Assembly (NCBI RefSeq): GCF_030269925.1
Contig: NC_085129.1
Coordinates: 13,569,501-13,633,500, forward strand
Direction of reading: 5' to 3'
Origin: Bombyx mori
Lineage: Eukaryota > Arthropoda > Insecta > Lepidoptera > Bombycidae
Length of the DNA stretch: 64,000 nucleotides
Position numbers and translations under genes: made by a program. The stretch's first letter is position 1. Each line of letters starts with the position of its first letter. Below, piece after piece: positions 1 through 10,660 of the stretch. The notes below the pieces were generated by a model. The model saw only the letters and a program-made list of their open reading frames with translations, was not told the origin of the DNA and did no database searches.

Positions 1-640
1 CTAGTTTAAGAAATATTTCGATAATTATTGTTATCCTTTGTAATTATATTAAAAATGTATTTTATCATCTGCATACATCAAATGTTTTCTTTTCTATCTA
101 AACTTCTATTTATAGATATCGTAGAGAGAGCTTTTTACATTAATTATGCAGAGAAATTACACTACTTAATCTTAAAATCAGAATAGCTCCGGGCTTTTCA
201 TCACTACCTCATATCGGCAAGCATTTTGTCTTCTTCACGTTTATCTTAAATATACGAGAGCGTAAGGGATAGATATAAAATCTTAGGCACGTTTTAATGC
301 CCACGCAACTCTTGAGTGGCGTTTCAGTTGATTTAGTTTCATCGGTTCATCTCCAATGATCTATAAGATATATATCAATTCCCTTTCTTGGCATAACTTT
401 ATTGACATCTTAAACTCGTTAAACTAAAACTGGTCTAGTTTCTTGGAATAGAAATCTACCTCCTGTTCTCAAATCCGAGATTCAATTAACTGCAATCATT
501 AAATATATGAAGACACAATTATTTTTGATGCTTTCTATTATTTCATAAATAGAATAGGTTTAATATAGCCTACGTAGCATGAGATATGTGATCAAAGTAG
601 AGATTATATTGTTGAGCGCATTATTTACAACCCGTATATA
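1..640. other. AT-rich sequence without recognised feature
   Basis: Both strands are broken by frequent stops. I see no repeat family that recurs elsewhere in the window and no splice-flanked open frame. Confidence 0.6.
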
Positions 641-679
641 GTTCCAGGTGTTTCTAGAACGTTATGACATGTCCTTTCT

Positions 680-800
680 CAAACGAGGTATGCATAGAGT
701 GCTTAATGGTCGACAGGGGCTTGGCTGTACCCTTGGCATTGCTGACGGTATCCACTCATCATCATATGATCGTATGAGCATGCCTACAGAACATGTACTG
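680..800 (+). repeat. Repeat D copy (retroposon tail-like), degenerate
   Basis: The stretch shares the order of motifs with 24950-25078: an AAACGA start, GGCTTGGCTGT, CATTGCTGACG, a CCACTCATCATC block and GTATGAGCATGCCTACA. A third, reversed copy lies at 41016-41100. The family looks like the 3' end of a retroposon, since the better copy ends CTACAAGAGCAAAAAA. This copy lacks a polyA and runs directly into a Bm1 copy at 805. Confidence 0.6.
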
Positions 801-804
801 GTTT

Positions 805-1075
805 TACTGGTGGTAGGACATCTTGTGAGTCCGCATGGGTAGGTAAAACCGCCCTGTCTATTTCTGCCGTGAAGTAGTAATGACTTTCGGTTTGAAAGGT
901 GGGGCAGCCGTTGTAACTGTACTTGAGACCTTAGAACTTATATCTAAAATGGGTGGCACATTTACGGTGTAGATGTCTATGGGCTCCAGTAACCACTTAA
1001 CACCAGGTGGGCTGTGAGCTCGTCCACCCATCTAAGCAATAAAAAAATAAATAAAAAAAAATAATTAAAAAAAGT
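805..1075 (+). mobile_element. Bm1-type SINE, 5'-truncated
   Basis: It begins at ACTGGTGGTAGGAC and carries the typical Bm1 body (GAGTCCGCATGGG, TTCTGCCGTGAAG, GGTGGGGCAGCCGTTGTAAC, CCACTTAACACCAGGTGGG), ending TCTAAGCAAT plus an A-rich tail with interspersed T. The tRNA-derived head is missing, as in most copies here. Confidence 0.9.
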
Positions 1076-1100
1076 GTGTGTGTCCGCTCCGACGCACGAC

Positions 1101-1479
1101 TGGAGTTTACTGGATATAAAAAATTAAACGAAACAATACGAGAAATAGTTCTATATTACGACAACACGATACACTACAGATTATTAACAAATTAACGAGA
1201 CACAAAACAAACGACTAACAAATATATGAAAATACAATAATGAGAGAAACGCGCGATCAGTACGAGGCTTTGTGGCGGACTGCCGGCGCAGCAGCCCGGC
1301 GTCACCTGCGATAACGCGGCCGCGCGTTGGCTCCTGATTGGCGCGCGCACGCATCACGCAATCAGGAGCCAATCAGGCGCATAACGCATTTCGTGTGACA
1401 TGCTAGTACGATTTTGGTCCCCATAATTTTCATACCCCGGGCCTATATATGTAAATCGATTCTAAAGGAGTAAACTCCA
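1101..1479. other. GC-rich block bracketed by 11-bp inverted repeats
   Basis: TGGAGTTTACT at 1101-1111 is matched in reverse complement by AGTAAACTCCA near 1469-1479. Between them, 1245-1390 is strongly GC- and CpG-rich, unlike its surroundings, and holds a perfect 14-bp inverted repeat (1327-1372) containing CCAAT-type motifs. A TATATAT run follows CCCGGGCC at about 1435-1450. It could be a small non-autonomous DNA element or a promoter-like island; no target duplication is evident, and no transcript support can be seen. Confidence 0.35.
1327..1372. repeat. Perfect 14-bp inverted repeat, 18-nt loop
   Basis: TTGGCTCCTGATTG at 1327-1340 and its exact reverse complement CAATCAGGAGCCAA at 1359-1372 flank a GCGCGC-rich loop. 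Each arm includes an ATTGG/CCAAT core, the binding motif of NF-Y-type factors. Function is not shown. Confidence 0.7.
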
Positions 1480-1889
1480 AAAAATTGTGCACTTCAAAAA
1501 CAGCAACTACTAACCAATAATTAAAAGTTATTTTACGATTGTATCTCGCGTTTATTATTTTCGTTTTATTATTTCCGGCACTTCGAATACTTTACAGCTC
1601 TCCTTATTATGGACGACTAAGGTATTATTCGTTATCATTTCTATATTGAGCTTAACTATCATGGAATTTTCTAGAAAGAAAAAAATGCTTAGATTTTTAC
1701 GTTTCATTTCACATAGAACGAATCAATAGCATCTTCTGCATTTACGACTCGCGCTAAACGAAGCAAACGCTATACCGTTAAATAAACACCAAAATTATTA
1801 TTGATAAATAGTTTTTGGAACACACCATCCAGACGATAAAACGCCCAATGCCGTCGCCCAAACAAAACGTGTCATTTCGGATCCTCGCG
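1480..1889. other. AT-rich sequence without recognised feature
   Basis: No recurring repeat, convincing open frame or structured element was seen. Confidence 0.55.
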
Positions 1890-2075
1890 ATCCACTCTCA
1901 GTGCTTTTAGGCATTTCAAGCGCCAGTCAATTTTCTCGTCGAACCCGTCGAATGCGATAAAGGGTTCGTGACTTTTGCCCACCGTCTTATACTCCGCGAT
2001 TCCGATCCAGTAGTAGATTCAGTGTATTTCTCTGCTCTTGCTAGGGCAGATGCTAGCGATAGGTAAGAAAAAAAA
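1890..2075 (+). mobile_element. Repeat B copy (non-LTR 3'-end-like), degenerate
   Basis: The copy shows the repeat B order: CGTCGAACCCGTCGAATGCG, GCGATTCCGATCCAGTAG, TAGATTC, then CTCTTGCTAGGGC. It breaks off just before family F at about 2080. Orientation is set by better copies, which end in a polyA (62275-62475, 25790-25960). Confidence 0.65.
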
Positions 2076-2079
2076 GATG

Positions 2080-2434
2080 TGTGGTGTCGTGGTATAGGAA
2101 CGAAGTTCCTTATTATAAAAATATTAATTTTAAGTTCTATTCGAGGTATAAAGAAAATAAAACTGGAGGTTTCGCAACAACCCACGGTCATTCGGTAACG
2201 TGCGAACTTAATGTGGTACACTTCATTCACGGTTGTTTGCATAAGAGTTAGTGTATTGCGCAAACGAACGCTCTGAGATCGTGGTCAATTAATGGTAAAA
2301 AAATTGTTATTTTTTGTAAGTTATTACAAAGTTAAGTCGTACACTGTCTGCATTACTAATAAAAATCTTACGTTACGGACGTTTTTTCCCGGTTAGGATA
2401 CCCCTCCGCATCGTCCCCTATGGAACTTCGTTCC
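2080..2434 (-). repeat. Repeat F, uninterrupted copy
   Basis: The segment is present in reverse orientation at 11026-12215, where it is split by HelC. Both ends carry GGAACGAAGTTCC (2097-2109 on + and 2422-2434 on -), followed by TTAT or a similar sequence, so the core behaves like a 338-bp unit with inverted ends. Homology to the second copy continues outwards to about 2080 (CACGACACCACA). No coding capacity. It resembles a MITE but the target duplication is not clear. Confidence 0.55.
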
Positions 2435-2838
2435 AAAAAAAAAGAACATACAAATCCCTTAATTAAAATTAAACCATTACATTTTACTTATCGCACGTAA
2501 TGAACAGGTCAAATTAATTTACTCTCATCTTCCTGTCATTCCCGATATTATCAAGCAGCTGGCGTGCAGTGGCGAGCATCTAAAATCTTTTTACCTCTGT
2601 CAATGCAAATGTAGAAACCGCATTTGAACACCGGATGTGGGTTCGGCGCCGGCTTATCTCTGTTTGACGGCTCATTCCAGTTAGTTTCACTGCTCAAGGA
2701 ATATTGTGACTTAATCATAACGCGCTTTATATACCTAATCGCAGCGCCGTGGTAAGTGTATCTTTTAGCGTTTGAACGTTAAAGGTTTCTATAGTCCTAT
2801 CAAATAGCACATACCTTCTACACAGGAGCGCATAGGAA
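2435..2838. other. No recognised feature
   Basis: Mixed sequence with a slightly GC-richer patch near 2600-2690 (CGGATGTGGGTTCGGCGCC). No open frame or recurring repeat was identified. Confidence 0.5.
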
Positions 2839-3283
2839 TCTATATATTAATACGTAAAGCAAAAACTTTGTACCCCTTTTTACGAAAATTGCGCGGACGG
2901 AGGAGTATGAAATTTCCCACACTTATAGAGAATATAGAGAAGGAGTGCACAATGCTAATATTTTTTAAAAATAATGCATAAAAGATACATTAAATCAATA
3001 AAGAAAACATTACACACACTGCCATGTATTTGACACACACACATATGTATATAAACTCTTTGTTTATTGTCAAACTTTATTTAATGCTTCAAGTCTGTGA
3101 TCAGTTGAAAATAGGTTAATATTGTTTATCTTTAATATTATTTGTCTATAGTGTAGTCTTGGCGAAATCTGTGATCATGGAAGTATAATAGTTTTTGACA
3201 ATAGAACCATAATAATGTTAACTTAACTTATAATTTCAATTAATTATACCTAGTCGAATTTCGACTACTGCGGGGTCCACTAG
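2839..3283 (+). mobile_element. Non-autonomous Helitron, family HelC, complete
   Basis: It starts TCTATATATTAATACG after an A and ends CGGGGTCCACTAG before a T, the Helitron insertion rule (A^T). Just upstream of the end is a short hairpin, TAGTCGAA/TTCGACTA, the terminal structure of this class. Length is 445 bp with no protein. Close relatives in the window are at 48319 (+), 51941 (-), 35762 (-) and the split copy at 11111-11913. Confidence 0.88.
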
Positions 3284-3329
3284 TATTAATAGATTAATCT
3301 GCAAGCGAATAATAGTTATACAATTAACT

Positions 3330-3440
3330 CTCCTATGACACGGTATTTTACGACGCGGCTCCACTCTAATACGAAAAGAAAAATTACCCAAAATCCTCTT
3401 ATAACACGGTACTTTTGCAGCACGATAATGAGATTTTGGT
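3330..3440. repeat. Imperfect tandem motif with ACACGGTA cores
   Basis: CTATGACACGGTATTTTACG (about 3332) is echoed by TATAACACGGTACTTTTGCA (about 3400), and a third TTAACACGGTTTCGCA lies past the Bm1 copy at about 3850. This looks like an old internally repeated element; it was not identified further. Confidence 0.35.
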
Positions 3441-3568
3441 TTAAAGTCATTTAAAAAATTGCATTATCCACTATGAAAACACAATATAAAGTAATAACCG
3501 AAATATTACTGTTTATTTTTTAAACAAAAAATACATACAGGCACTGTTGAGATGTTATATTTAGAAAC

Positions 3569-3816
3569 TACTGGTGGTAGGAAGTCTTGTGAGTCCGCAC
3601 GGGCAGGTGCCACCGCCCTGCCTATTTCTGCCGTGAAGCAGTAATGCGTTTCGGTTTGAAGGATGGGGCAGCCGTTGTAACTTAGAACTCATATCTCAAG
3701 GTAGGTGGCGGCTTTTACGTTGTAGATGTCTATGGGCTCCGGTAACCACTTAACATCGGATGGGCCGTGAGCTCGTCCACCCAAATATGCAATAAAAAAA
3801 ATAACAAAATAAAAAT
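3569..3816 (+). mobile_element. Bm1-type SINE, 5'-truncated
   Basis: The Bm1 body runs from ACTGGTGGTAGGA to CCCAAATATGCAAT with an A-rich tail. A short internal deletion removes the 'actatacttgagacc' part after CAGCCGTTGTAAC. Confidence 0.9.
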
Positions 3817-4157
3817 ACCCTCCCTTTTTTATTGGCTGCTATTCTGATTTAACACGGTTTCGCACTACAAGGGCCTTTGTAGGAACATATGTATTGTTTT
3901 GTAGGATTACCTATACTAGACTCCAGAGTTTTGACCAAACCACGTATGTGCTCACAACACCACCATTGTTCAAGATGGAATTGATAATCAAGTTCATCAG
4001 CACTCTTGGTGTCATGTGGTTATCCACGTCGCAAAGCTAACACCGCCGGTTGGAGACATGGATTATCGCACGTCTTTCAAAACGGAAACCATGATAGTTT
4101 GCATCACAAACAGGCAGGATAGTTGTATCTATCCATGCGAGCTTATAATACGTTCAC
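3817..4157. other. No recognised feature
   Basis: Unique-looking sequence, moderately GC-rich around 4010-4080. No supported gene. Confidence 0.45.
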
Positions 4158-4246
4158 CAGTGTGCTTAGTGTGAGTTAACTTCTCGATCGCGTAAAAGTA
4201 AACTCAAATTTGTATGAAGTTGGAAGAGCGCCCCTAGAGCGCAAAT
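4158..4246 (+). repeat. Repeat E copy 1
   Basis: Begins CAGTGTGCTTAGTG, then CTCGATCGCGTAAAAGTAAA, CTCAAATTTGTATG, AGTTGGAAGAGCG and CCCCTAGAGCGCAAA. Three other copies keep the same order: 10570-10660 (-), 25321-25409 (-) and 36700-36792 (+). Confidence 0.7.
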
Positions 4247-4540
4247 GAAGGGAAACTGTTTTGAGCAAACGGTACTATACTACTATTAAGGATGTGAGCT
4301 TATGTCGTACATTATTATATAACCGAGCAGACTTTAAATTAATGACCATTGATAATGTAATGAATTAGTAAATTCACATCACGCTTATGGTCCAAGGTTA
4401 TCCTGTATTCTAATTTACTACTTTAATAGGTAAACGAATATGCGGACCACCCGATTGATAATGACAATACTGTCACACACCTATTTAATAGCACTTCATC
4501 AATTAATTTGTAATGTACTAAAACTGTAAAAGCTGAGACT

Positions 4541-4600
4541 TAAATTCATGTCTCAAGGTTAGTGGCGTCATTTACGTTGTTGATGCCTATGGGCTCTAAC
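4541..4600 (+). mobile_element. Bm1 internal fragment
   Basis: It matches only the middle of Bm1 (TGTCTCAAGGTTAGTGGCG, CATTTACGTTGTTGATGCCT, ATGGGCTC); both ends are missing. Confidence 0.6.
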
Positions 4601-4679
4601 GCCATGCCAAGATCTTGTCCAACATTCAGCCAAAGAAAGGTTAATAAATAATTACAGCCATTAGACGTACCGCCAGTAT

Positions 4680-4790
4680 TGGCCACTAAATAGCTTTTGC
4701 TATGGCCAGGGTTAGCAAACTCTCTCAAGTTGAGCTCCGTTAGCTTACCTACCAGGCATAACGTTACTAAAATAGCCCCTAATAAGACAT
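4680..4790 (+). mobile_element. Repeat B fragment, degenerate
   Basis: The distal part of repeat B can be followed: GGGTTAGCAAACTCTCTCAA, GTTGAGCTCCGTTAGCTTAC and AAAATAGCCCCTAATAAG. The CCGATCCGGTGG part is absent. Confidence 0.5.
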
Positions 4791-6309
4791 TGTATCAAGC
4801 ACTTATTTACAAAAGCAATAAAAATAAAATGAAACTAGAAAATGCACGTCCCTATCCGCTAAACGAATCTTAATTGAAATCGATATTGGTAACCAGAGAA
4901 TCTGAAGTGTCATTGACATCAAACGCTTAAGTGGAAAATTCATTATGTTTACAATTATTATCAGTAATGATACTAGGCGCAACATCGATTTGATTAAGCG
5001 ATAGCGGACACGATATAAATTTATGTAAATAACTTTTGTAGCTGCCTCTTAATTTAGACTCATAACTGATAAACTAACTCCTGTTAAATAAGCTTAGCCT
5101 TAAAAGAGACTCGTAATTATAAAATAAAAAAACAACATAGATTGCAGAAATAACTCATTAAAGTACAAAAAATACTGTATTTAAAGAAGAAAATGAAGTA
5201 TTGTAGTATGATGTGAACTTGAACGCGTAAGTTCAATAAAAATCCTTCAAAATTAACCCCACCTCAAACAAACCCTCAAATCTGACTAGTATACGACATT
5301 GATGTAGCAAGACAAATCTTAAGAAAAGTTTCATAGATTGTATTGCTACGTAGTAAAATCTTCTTTGAACTATGTAAATGAATCAAAATCCATAATTTCC
5401 GTTTCCTCCCGTATTATCGGAATGTTTTTTCTCTTCAAATTAACTCAAGAAGAATTTTGGCTCTCAAGTGTAGCGCTTCGATTGTTTTGTTTTGTTATTA
5501 AAAAAAAAAACTGGACGTTAAGAAATAAATGTGTACATGACATATTATTATTTTCATAATTTTTATAAATTATTTAAATATATTATCTAATCGTAATTAT
5601 CAAATACGGTTTAAGTAATATGTACTTATTAATCTATGTATATATATATTAAATAGCTTTTGAAACACCTGTTTAGTAGATATCGAAGACCATAGACACC
5701 TATCGTATATCAAAATAAATACGAACAAGCCATTGTCCAACATAAGACCACATCATAACGTCTGGGACGTGATCAATAGTGCGTTCTCAGTTCTCACAAA
5801 TAGTTTCAATTTTATCGATCGTTACTCCAATATGATTTGTTTCAATGCTGGCTTCTTGATGACCTTTATGATTAAAGGTTTCTCATTGAGATTGTGTACT
5901 TGAAACTATAGTTACTAAGAATTTACATATTTTACTCCATTATTGCATTACCTAACTACACGTAGCACTCTATTTCACTGGCAATGTCTCATTATTATTT
6001 TAATATTTGAAATACCTGGTCGAGTTCGCGATCAGTCTGGTAATCCAACAGCCAATTCACCAGCGGCTAGAGCTCCCGAATGAGAAATATCCTCACGAGA
6101 TAACAAATAAATTGTAGGTCCCACGGGGTTCTTTGAGACTGGCTTTGCGTAACATTTGACAAGGCGATAAAAAATAAAACCCTTATCATTAATTTTGGCA
6201 GATACGATAGTTTATCGTTACCTAGAAGCTGTACACATAATCGTGACCTCTATAGATAAAATATTATAGGTTTTATATATTTTAAAATTAGTTTCATTCA
6301 TATTTGATA
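4791..6309. other. AT-rich stretch without recognised feature
   Basis: The short open frames here have no recognisable domain, no codon structure distinct from the surrounding AT-rich DNA, and no clear splice context. No recurring repeat was noticed. Confidence 0.5.
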
Positions 6310-6566
6310 ACCCGCAAAATTATAATTTGCGTAATTACTGGTGGTAGGACCTCTTGTGAGTCCGCACGGGTAGGTACCACCGCCCCGCCTATTTCTGCCG
6401 TGAAGCAGTAATGCGTTTCGGTTTGAAGGGTGGGGCAGCCGTTGTGACTATACTGAGAACTTAGAACTGTATCTCAAGGTGTGTGGCGCATTTACGTTGT
6501 AGATGTCTATGGGCTCCACTAACCACTTAACACCAGGTGGGCTGTGAGCTCGCCACACATTTAAGT
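6310..6566 (+). mobile_element. Bm1-type SINE, truncated within the head
   Basis: Starts CCCGCAAAATTATAATTTGC, the junction between Bm1 head and body, so it is longer at the 5' side than most copies. The body is well preserved to GTGAGCTCGCCACACATTTAAG; the A-tail is replaced by TTTTTG sequence. Confidence 0.9.
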
Positions 6567-7044
6567 TTTTGTTTTTGTTTATGATAGATACTACTTAGCC
6601 TATCGAGGGATGAACTAGAATCTCGAATTAAAAAATAAGAATGTAGTTAGGTTTGTCATATTTCGCCTCATTCGATCGTGCTTCAAATTAATTGGTAATA
6701 ATTAATTGGTAAGTAATTAGTGTTAAGCAGTACGTGGGAGTATCGACACCACCGGTATAAACCATAGGTACCACGGTTTCTTCCTATTCACTAGCAAACC
6801 AACGCGTTCCGATTTAAAAATCGAATTCTGTATGGGATAATCGTTATATAATAAAATTTGTCATCGACATTATGTTCATCAAGGTTGTTAGATTGACTTT
6901 ATCATCAACAGCAGTGGTCCGTTGTTGGACATAGGTACCTCCCAATTTTAACCAGTTAGCCCGGTCTTCAGATTACCTAATTCATTTTTTATTCACTTTA
7001 TAAGATAAAGGCCTTGAATAAGACTGGTACCTCTACCTCTGGTA
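6567..7044. other. No recognised feature; possible old repeat near 6895
   Basis: Around 6895-6950, CAGCAGTGGTCCGTTGTTGG plus ACATAGGTACCTCCCAAT resembles the 'cagtccactgctggac' motif at 22620-22640, where it seems to be a reversed reverse-transcriptase tail. It is too decayed to call. Confidence 0.35.
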
Positions 7045-7115
7045 CTCTGTGGTGGTCTACGGTAATCACCTAACACCAGGTAGTCTATGATCTCATCTGT
7101 CCATCTAACGAAAAA
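7045..7115 (+). mobile_element. Decayed Bm1 3' end
   Basis: GGTAATCACCTAACACCAGG, TAGTCTATGATCTCATCTG and TCCATCTAACGAAAAA parallel the Bm1 tail with many substitutions. Confidence 0.45.
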
Positions 7116-7605
7116 TGAATCTGAATGTACAATATAGTTATTTAGTTAATACATTATTAATGCAAAAACAACGATAAAATGCATTACGAAATTCATAAAT
7201 GCAATATCGCAATATCGGACGATATCGATAATTCTTATTGTGAAAAGATAAGATACCTTTATCTTTGGCGGTCATTCGACTTGCTGGCGCCGACAGAATT
7301 ATGGATCTAATCATTGAACACAATACCGCTAAAACTTTAATGGTCGTCATGACATTTATTCCGCATACGACAAAAATTGTTGTTGAACTGAAAATCAGTT
7401 AACTACTTCACTCATAAATGTTTAAAGGGTATACAAATTTGGTTTTATCCAATACCCAAGTATAAATATCCTTCATTCCATTATTCGCTGTAATAATTCC
7501 GATTTTTCTATTAATTAGAACAACAATCTTCCTTTGTTTTTACAGTGAATATGTAACGTCCCAATATTACATTATTGAAACGTTTCATGTTCAAATCCAA
7601 GTTCA

Positions 7606-7795
7606 TTCTTCTTCATTTCATCGTTCTCCTGTCCTTCTCCCAGTCACCTGAGGTCGGCGTAACATGTTTTCTCCTTCCACACTCCTCTATCATATACCAT
7701 TTCTTCGCTCACTCCCCTCTTATACATATCGTCTTTCACGCAATTCATCATTTTCGTCTAAGGTCTACCTCTTCCTCTATATCCTTCTATTTTTG
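7606..7795 (-). pseudogene. Non-LTR reverse transcriptase C-terminal fragment
   Basis: Read on the minus strand, the frame gives GYRGRGRP, a stop, then CVKDDMYKRGVSEEMVYDRG and VWKEKTCYAD. This matches the usual end of non-LTR retrotransposon polymerases: a G-R-x-(K/R)-x-R-W patch, then D-C-V-K-x-D-M, then D-R-x-x-W-K. At least one stop (TAG just after GRP) breaks the frame. A sister fragment with the same residues lies at 59985-60145. Only the last part of the element is present, as expected for 5'-truncated insertion. Function is lost. The exact clade cannot be told from this tail. Confidence 0.65.
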
Positions 7796-8117
7796 AATCC
7801 TTTTGATTTCCTTTGGATTTTGAATCCTCATCTATCTGCATAAAAAATACTTTAACGTACCCAGCAGATAAACCTATACTCCAGACATGTATGTAATTAT
7901 GTTTAAATTTTTTTTATTAAATAATACTCATTACATCTCAAACAATAAACAATTAATATTAACATTATTTATCCTCAGACAGATGCTTTCAATGACTAAT
8001 TAATCACGCCACTGCACATTCTCCATTCGATCAATAAACTATATAACATATACTTAATTACAATACAATAAGACTTAAAACGTAAATAAATGAGCGAAAG
8101 TAAAATAAACCTTTTAT
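7796..8117. other. AT-rich sequence, no recognised feature
   Basis: Nothing beyond AT-rich DNA. If the possible exon at 8118-8249 is real, this would be its downstream flank on the minus strand. Confidence 0.45.
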
Positions 8118-8249
8118 TTATTGAACAAAATTATATTTGCTTTCATTTAGATCGTCGTGACCTTTAGGTAATAAGACATAAGGATCAAATTCAGTTGAAT
8201 GTTTAGCTTTCGAAAGGATCTGACAATTGTTTCGCAGAGAAATTCCTTT
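8118..8249 (-). CDS. Possible terminal exon of an unidentified gene
   Basis: On the minus strand a pyrimidine-rich CCCCTCTCTTTACGATTCC tract leads to a CTATTTACAG acceptor at 8250. An open frame of 43 codons follows (KGISLRNNCQILSKAKHSTE, then FDPYVLLPKGHDDLNESKYN, FVQ) to a TAA. The stop overlaps an AATAAA polyadenylation signal (CAATAAATAAAAGG). The exon would start in phase 0. The composition D-P-Y-V-L-L-P-K-G-H-D-D looks like protein, but I do not recognise a family. The open frame itself extends 5' to 8351, so intron use is not certain. Chance occurrence in 64 kb is quite possible, so confidence is low. Confidence 0.25.
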   Translation of the reverse strand, partial: KGISLRNNCQILSKAKHSTEFDPYVLLPKGHDDLNESKYNFVQ

Positions 8250-8476
8250 CTGTAAATAGCATAGGAATCGTAAAGAGAGGGGAACACCATACGCTATGCG
8301 CTTACGTCTTATCTGGCAATCGACTCGTTTAAATAATATTGAATTATACACTACACGGCGTATTTTTTTGTTGATACAAAAAAAGGTTTGGTAATAAATG
8401 GCTTTGAAAGTTGTTCCTAGCTTGACCTTATGTTCAGTATTCTCTTAAGTCTGTGAGTGATTTACGTATTACGATT

Positions 8477-8726
8477 TACCGCTGGTAGGACCTCTTGTGA
8501 TTCCGCGCGGGTTGGTACCACCACCCTACCTGTTTCTACCGTGAAGCAGTAATGCGTTTCGGTTTGAATGGTAGGGCAGCCGCTGTAACTATACTTAAGA
8601 CCTTAGAACTCATATCTCAAGGTGGGTGGCGGCATTTACGTTGTAGATGTCTTTGGACTCCAGTAACCACTTAACACCGAGTGGGCCGTGAGCTCGTCCA
8701 CCCATCTAAGCAATAAGAAAAATAAA
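8477..8726 (+). mobile_element. Bm1-type SINE, 5'-truncated
   Basis: Body from CGCTGGTAGGACCTCTTG to CCCATCTAAGCAATAAG with A-rich tail. It has several private substitutions (GATTCCGCGCGGG, TTTCTACCGTGAAG), suggesting an older insertion. Confidence 0.9.
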
Positions 8727-9433
8727 ACGTATTTTTTATGATTACATTCTTTAAACAGATGATCTCATGTAGCTGGTGTTAAGTGATAAATAGAAAACAC
8801 TATTGCCTGGCGCCAAAGATATGTATGATGGTAGCAACAGTCTTTATCACCTAATATATTTCAGCAGTTATATTAGTTAGAAATTAGAGGCAGAAAAAAT
8901 GTAGAAGGTATTTGAAGACGATGAGAATTGAGCAGTTAAAACTATCCGGATTACTAGTCTAGGATAAGGTAAAAAAAAACATGTTCAATACGAAAAATTC
9001 CGTCAATCGTGCTATTATGAATCCTCAAATTGCTTGCTGCTATATACTCAAATAAACTTTAAATTAACACCAAATTATTGGAAGTAAATTACGTAATATT
9101 CTAAAGTTTAGGAAAAACTTTCGTTTTGCAAGTTTTAACTGTAATAGGTAAGAAGTAACATTTCGTGGAAATAGGATAGGCAAGATAAGTGCTTATGGAC
9201 TGTTGTCAAACATCTTTAAACAACAGACACGTATTTTCGCGAAGACATAATTGGTATTAAGCTATACCATTAACAAGTGTGAGCGGTTGGTTTTTTATTA
9301 CAAACTGCATAGGTGGTGGTGGTGGTGGTATATGAATAAGTGGAAAAACATATAGATAGTTCGTATGGTCCTCTTCAATCTAAGGATTTTTGATGAAAAA
9401 AGATTTTTATCTGACTAAGCAGGAGCAGCCGAG
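8727..9433. other. No recognised feature; short GGT microsatellite
   Basis: Mostly AT-rich unique sequence. Near 9311-9330 there is a run of about six GGT units. Confidence 0.5.
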
Positions 9434-9891
9434 ATTTTTTTATTGCTTAGATGGGTCTACGAGCTCACAGCCCACCTAGTATTAAGTGGTTACTGGGCTC
9501 CAGTAACCTATACCAGTAAATCATAGACGTCTACAACGTAAATGCGCCACCCACCTTGAGATATAAGTTCTAAGGTCTCAGTATAGTTACAACGGCTGCC
9601 CCACCCTTCGAACCGAAACGCATTACTGCTTCACGGCAGAAATAGGCAGGATGGTCGTACCCAACCGTGTGGACTTATAAGAGGTTCTACCACCAGCAAT
9701 TACGCAAATTATAATTTTGCGGGTTTCGTTTTTATTACACGATATTGTTCCTTCACCGTGGAAGTCAATCGTGAACATTTGCTAAGTACGTATTTTATTA
9801 GAAAAATTGGTACCCGCCTGCGGGATTCGAACATCGTTGCATCGCTAGATACGAATGCACCGGATGTCTTATCCTTTAGGCCACGACAACT
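9434..9891 (-). mobile_element. Bm1 SINE, near full length, with pol III promoter
   Basis: This is the most complete Bm1 in the window, about 458 bp. On the minus strand it opens with a tRNA-like head: GTTGTCGTGGCCTAAAGGAT carries the A box (9871-9882 on +) and GTTCGAATCCCG the B box (9823-9832 on +). The linker with the AATTATAATTTTGC motif and the Bm1 body follow, ending CCATCTAAGCAATAAAAAAA (T run at 9434 on +). It has the head needed for RNA polymerase III transcription, but the body carries scattered differences. It would be copied only with a LINE's reverse transcriptase in trans. Confidence 0.93.
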
Positions 9892-10569
9892 TTGAATCGT
9901 CTTGTACTTCAAGAGATCGAAATACTTCTAAAAGTTGATCCAGTGCTTTATCGTATAAAATAAAACTATTGTTCTTTTATATTTTTAACGATAATCGTGA
10001 TTTCAATACGCACTTGTATAATTCACGCTGCCTACCTCACTTCAAAATTCAAGCCGTCCCCTACTACTGTCTCGAATTATCATTGTCATGTTCGCAGAAT
10101 TTGCTTAAAGCAAGAACTCATCATTTAAACCCTCTTTTACAGTTATATCTCGCTTTTTATTATTTCTGAGGTTTCGAGTACTAGTTTTCGTAGCTACCAC
10201 GAATGACTAATATGTTATAAGTCGACAATTCTAGATCGCTCTAACTACCGTGTAATTAAATATACAAAAAAAAGTCTATTATCATTTACGTTTTACAAAC
10301 AAGAAAGCGCGGAGCTAAGCAATAACTATAGTATCTTGAGATCTAACAACTTGGAGTTTCATCTTAATTAAATGAGGATCTGAAATTTTCGATAAGCGCC
10401 AATCATCATCATCTTCTGTATCGAAAAAACCGAAGAAAACACTAAGTACTAATTCTTTTAAGAATTCAACGAAAAAGTAATACAAGCACCGTATCTGATT
10501 TTAACTATACCTCTGTGCGGGAGTGCGTGTTTTTTCTTCTTCTTCTCACACTTCTTAAACTTCCCTATG
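9892..10569. other. No recognised feature
   Basis: AT-rich sequence with a CTT-rich patch near 10525-10545. The short plus-strand frame at 9969-10169 has no recognisable motif. Confidence 0.5.
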
Positions 10570-10660
10570 TTTGCCGCTAGAGGCGCTGTTCCAACTCCAT
10601 ACAAATTTGAGCTAACTTTTAGGCGATCGAGATGTTAAAAAACTAGCGATAAGCGCACTG
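10570..10660 (-). repeat. Repeat E copy 2
   Basis: Plus-strand reading TTGCCGCTAGAGGCGCTG, TTCCAACTCCATACAAATTT, GAGCTAACTTTTAGGCGATC, GAGATGTTAAAAA, AAGCGCACTG is the reverse complement of copies 1 and 4. Confidence 0.72.

Noticed and set aside
1435..1475. Confident TATA promoter at 1444
   Set aside because: CCCGGGCCTATATATG looks attractive, but no initiator at the proper distance and no downstream frame support it.
1916..2263. 115-codon protein-coding gene (-)
   Set aside because: The frame spans the junction of repeats B and F, and part of it reappears (reversed) at 11984-12217 as repeat F.
9823..9882. tRNA gene
   Set aside because: A- and B-box motifs are present, but the sequence is the tRNA-derived head of Bm1: it continues into the SINE body and has no full cloverleaf.
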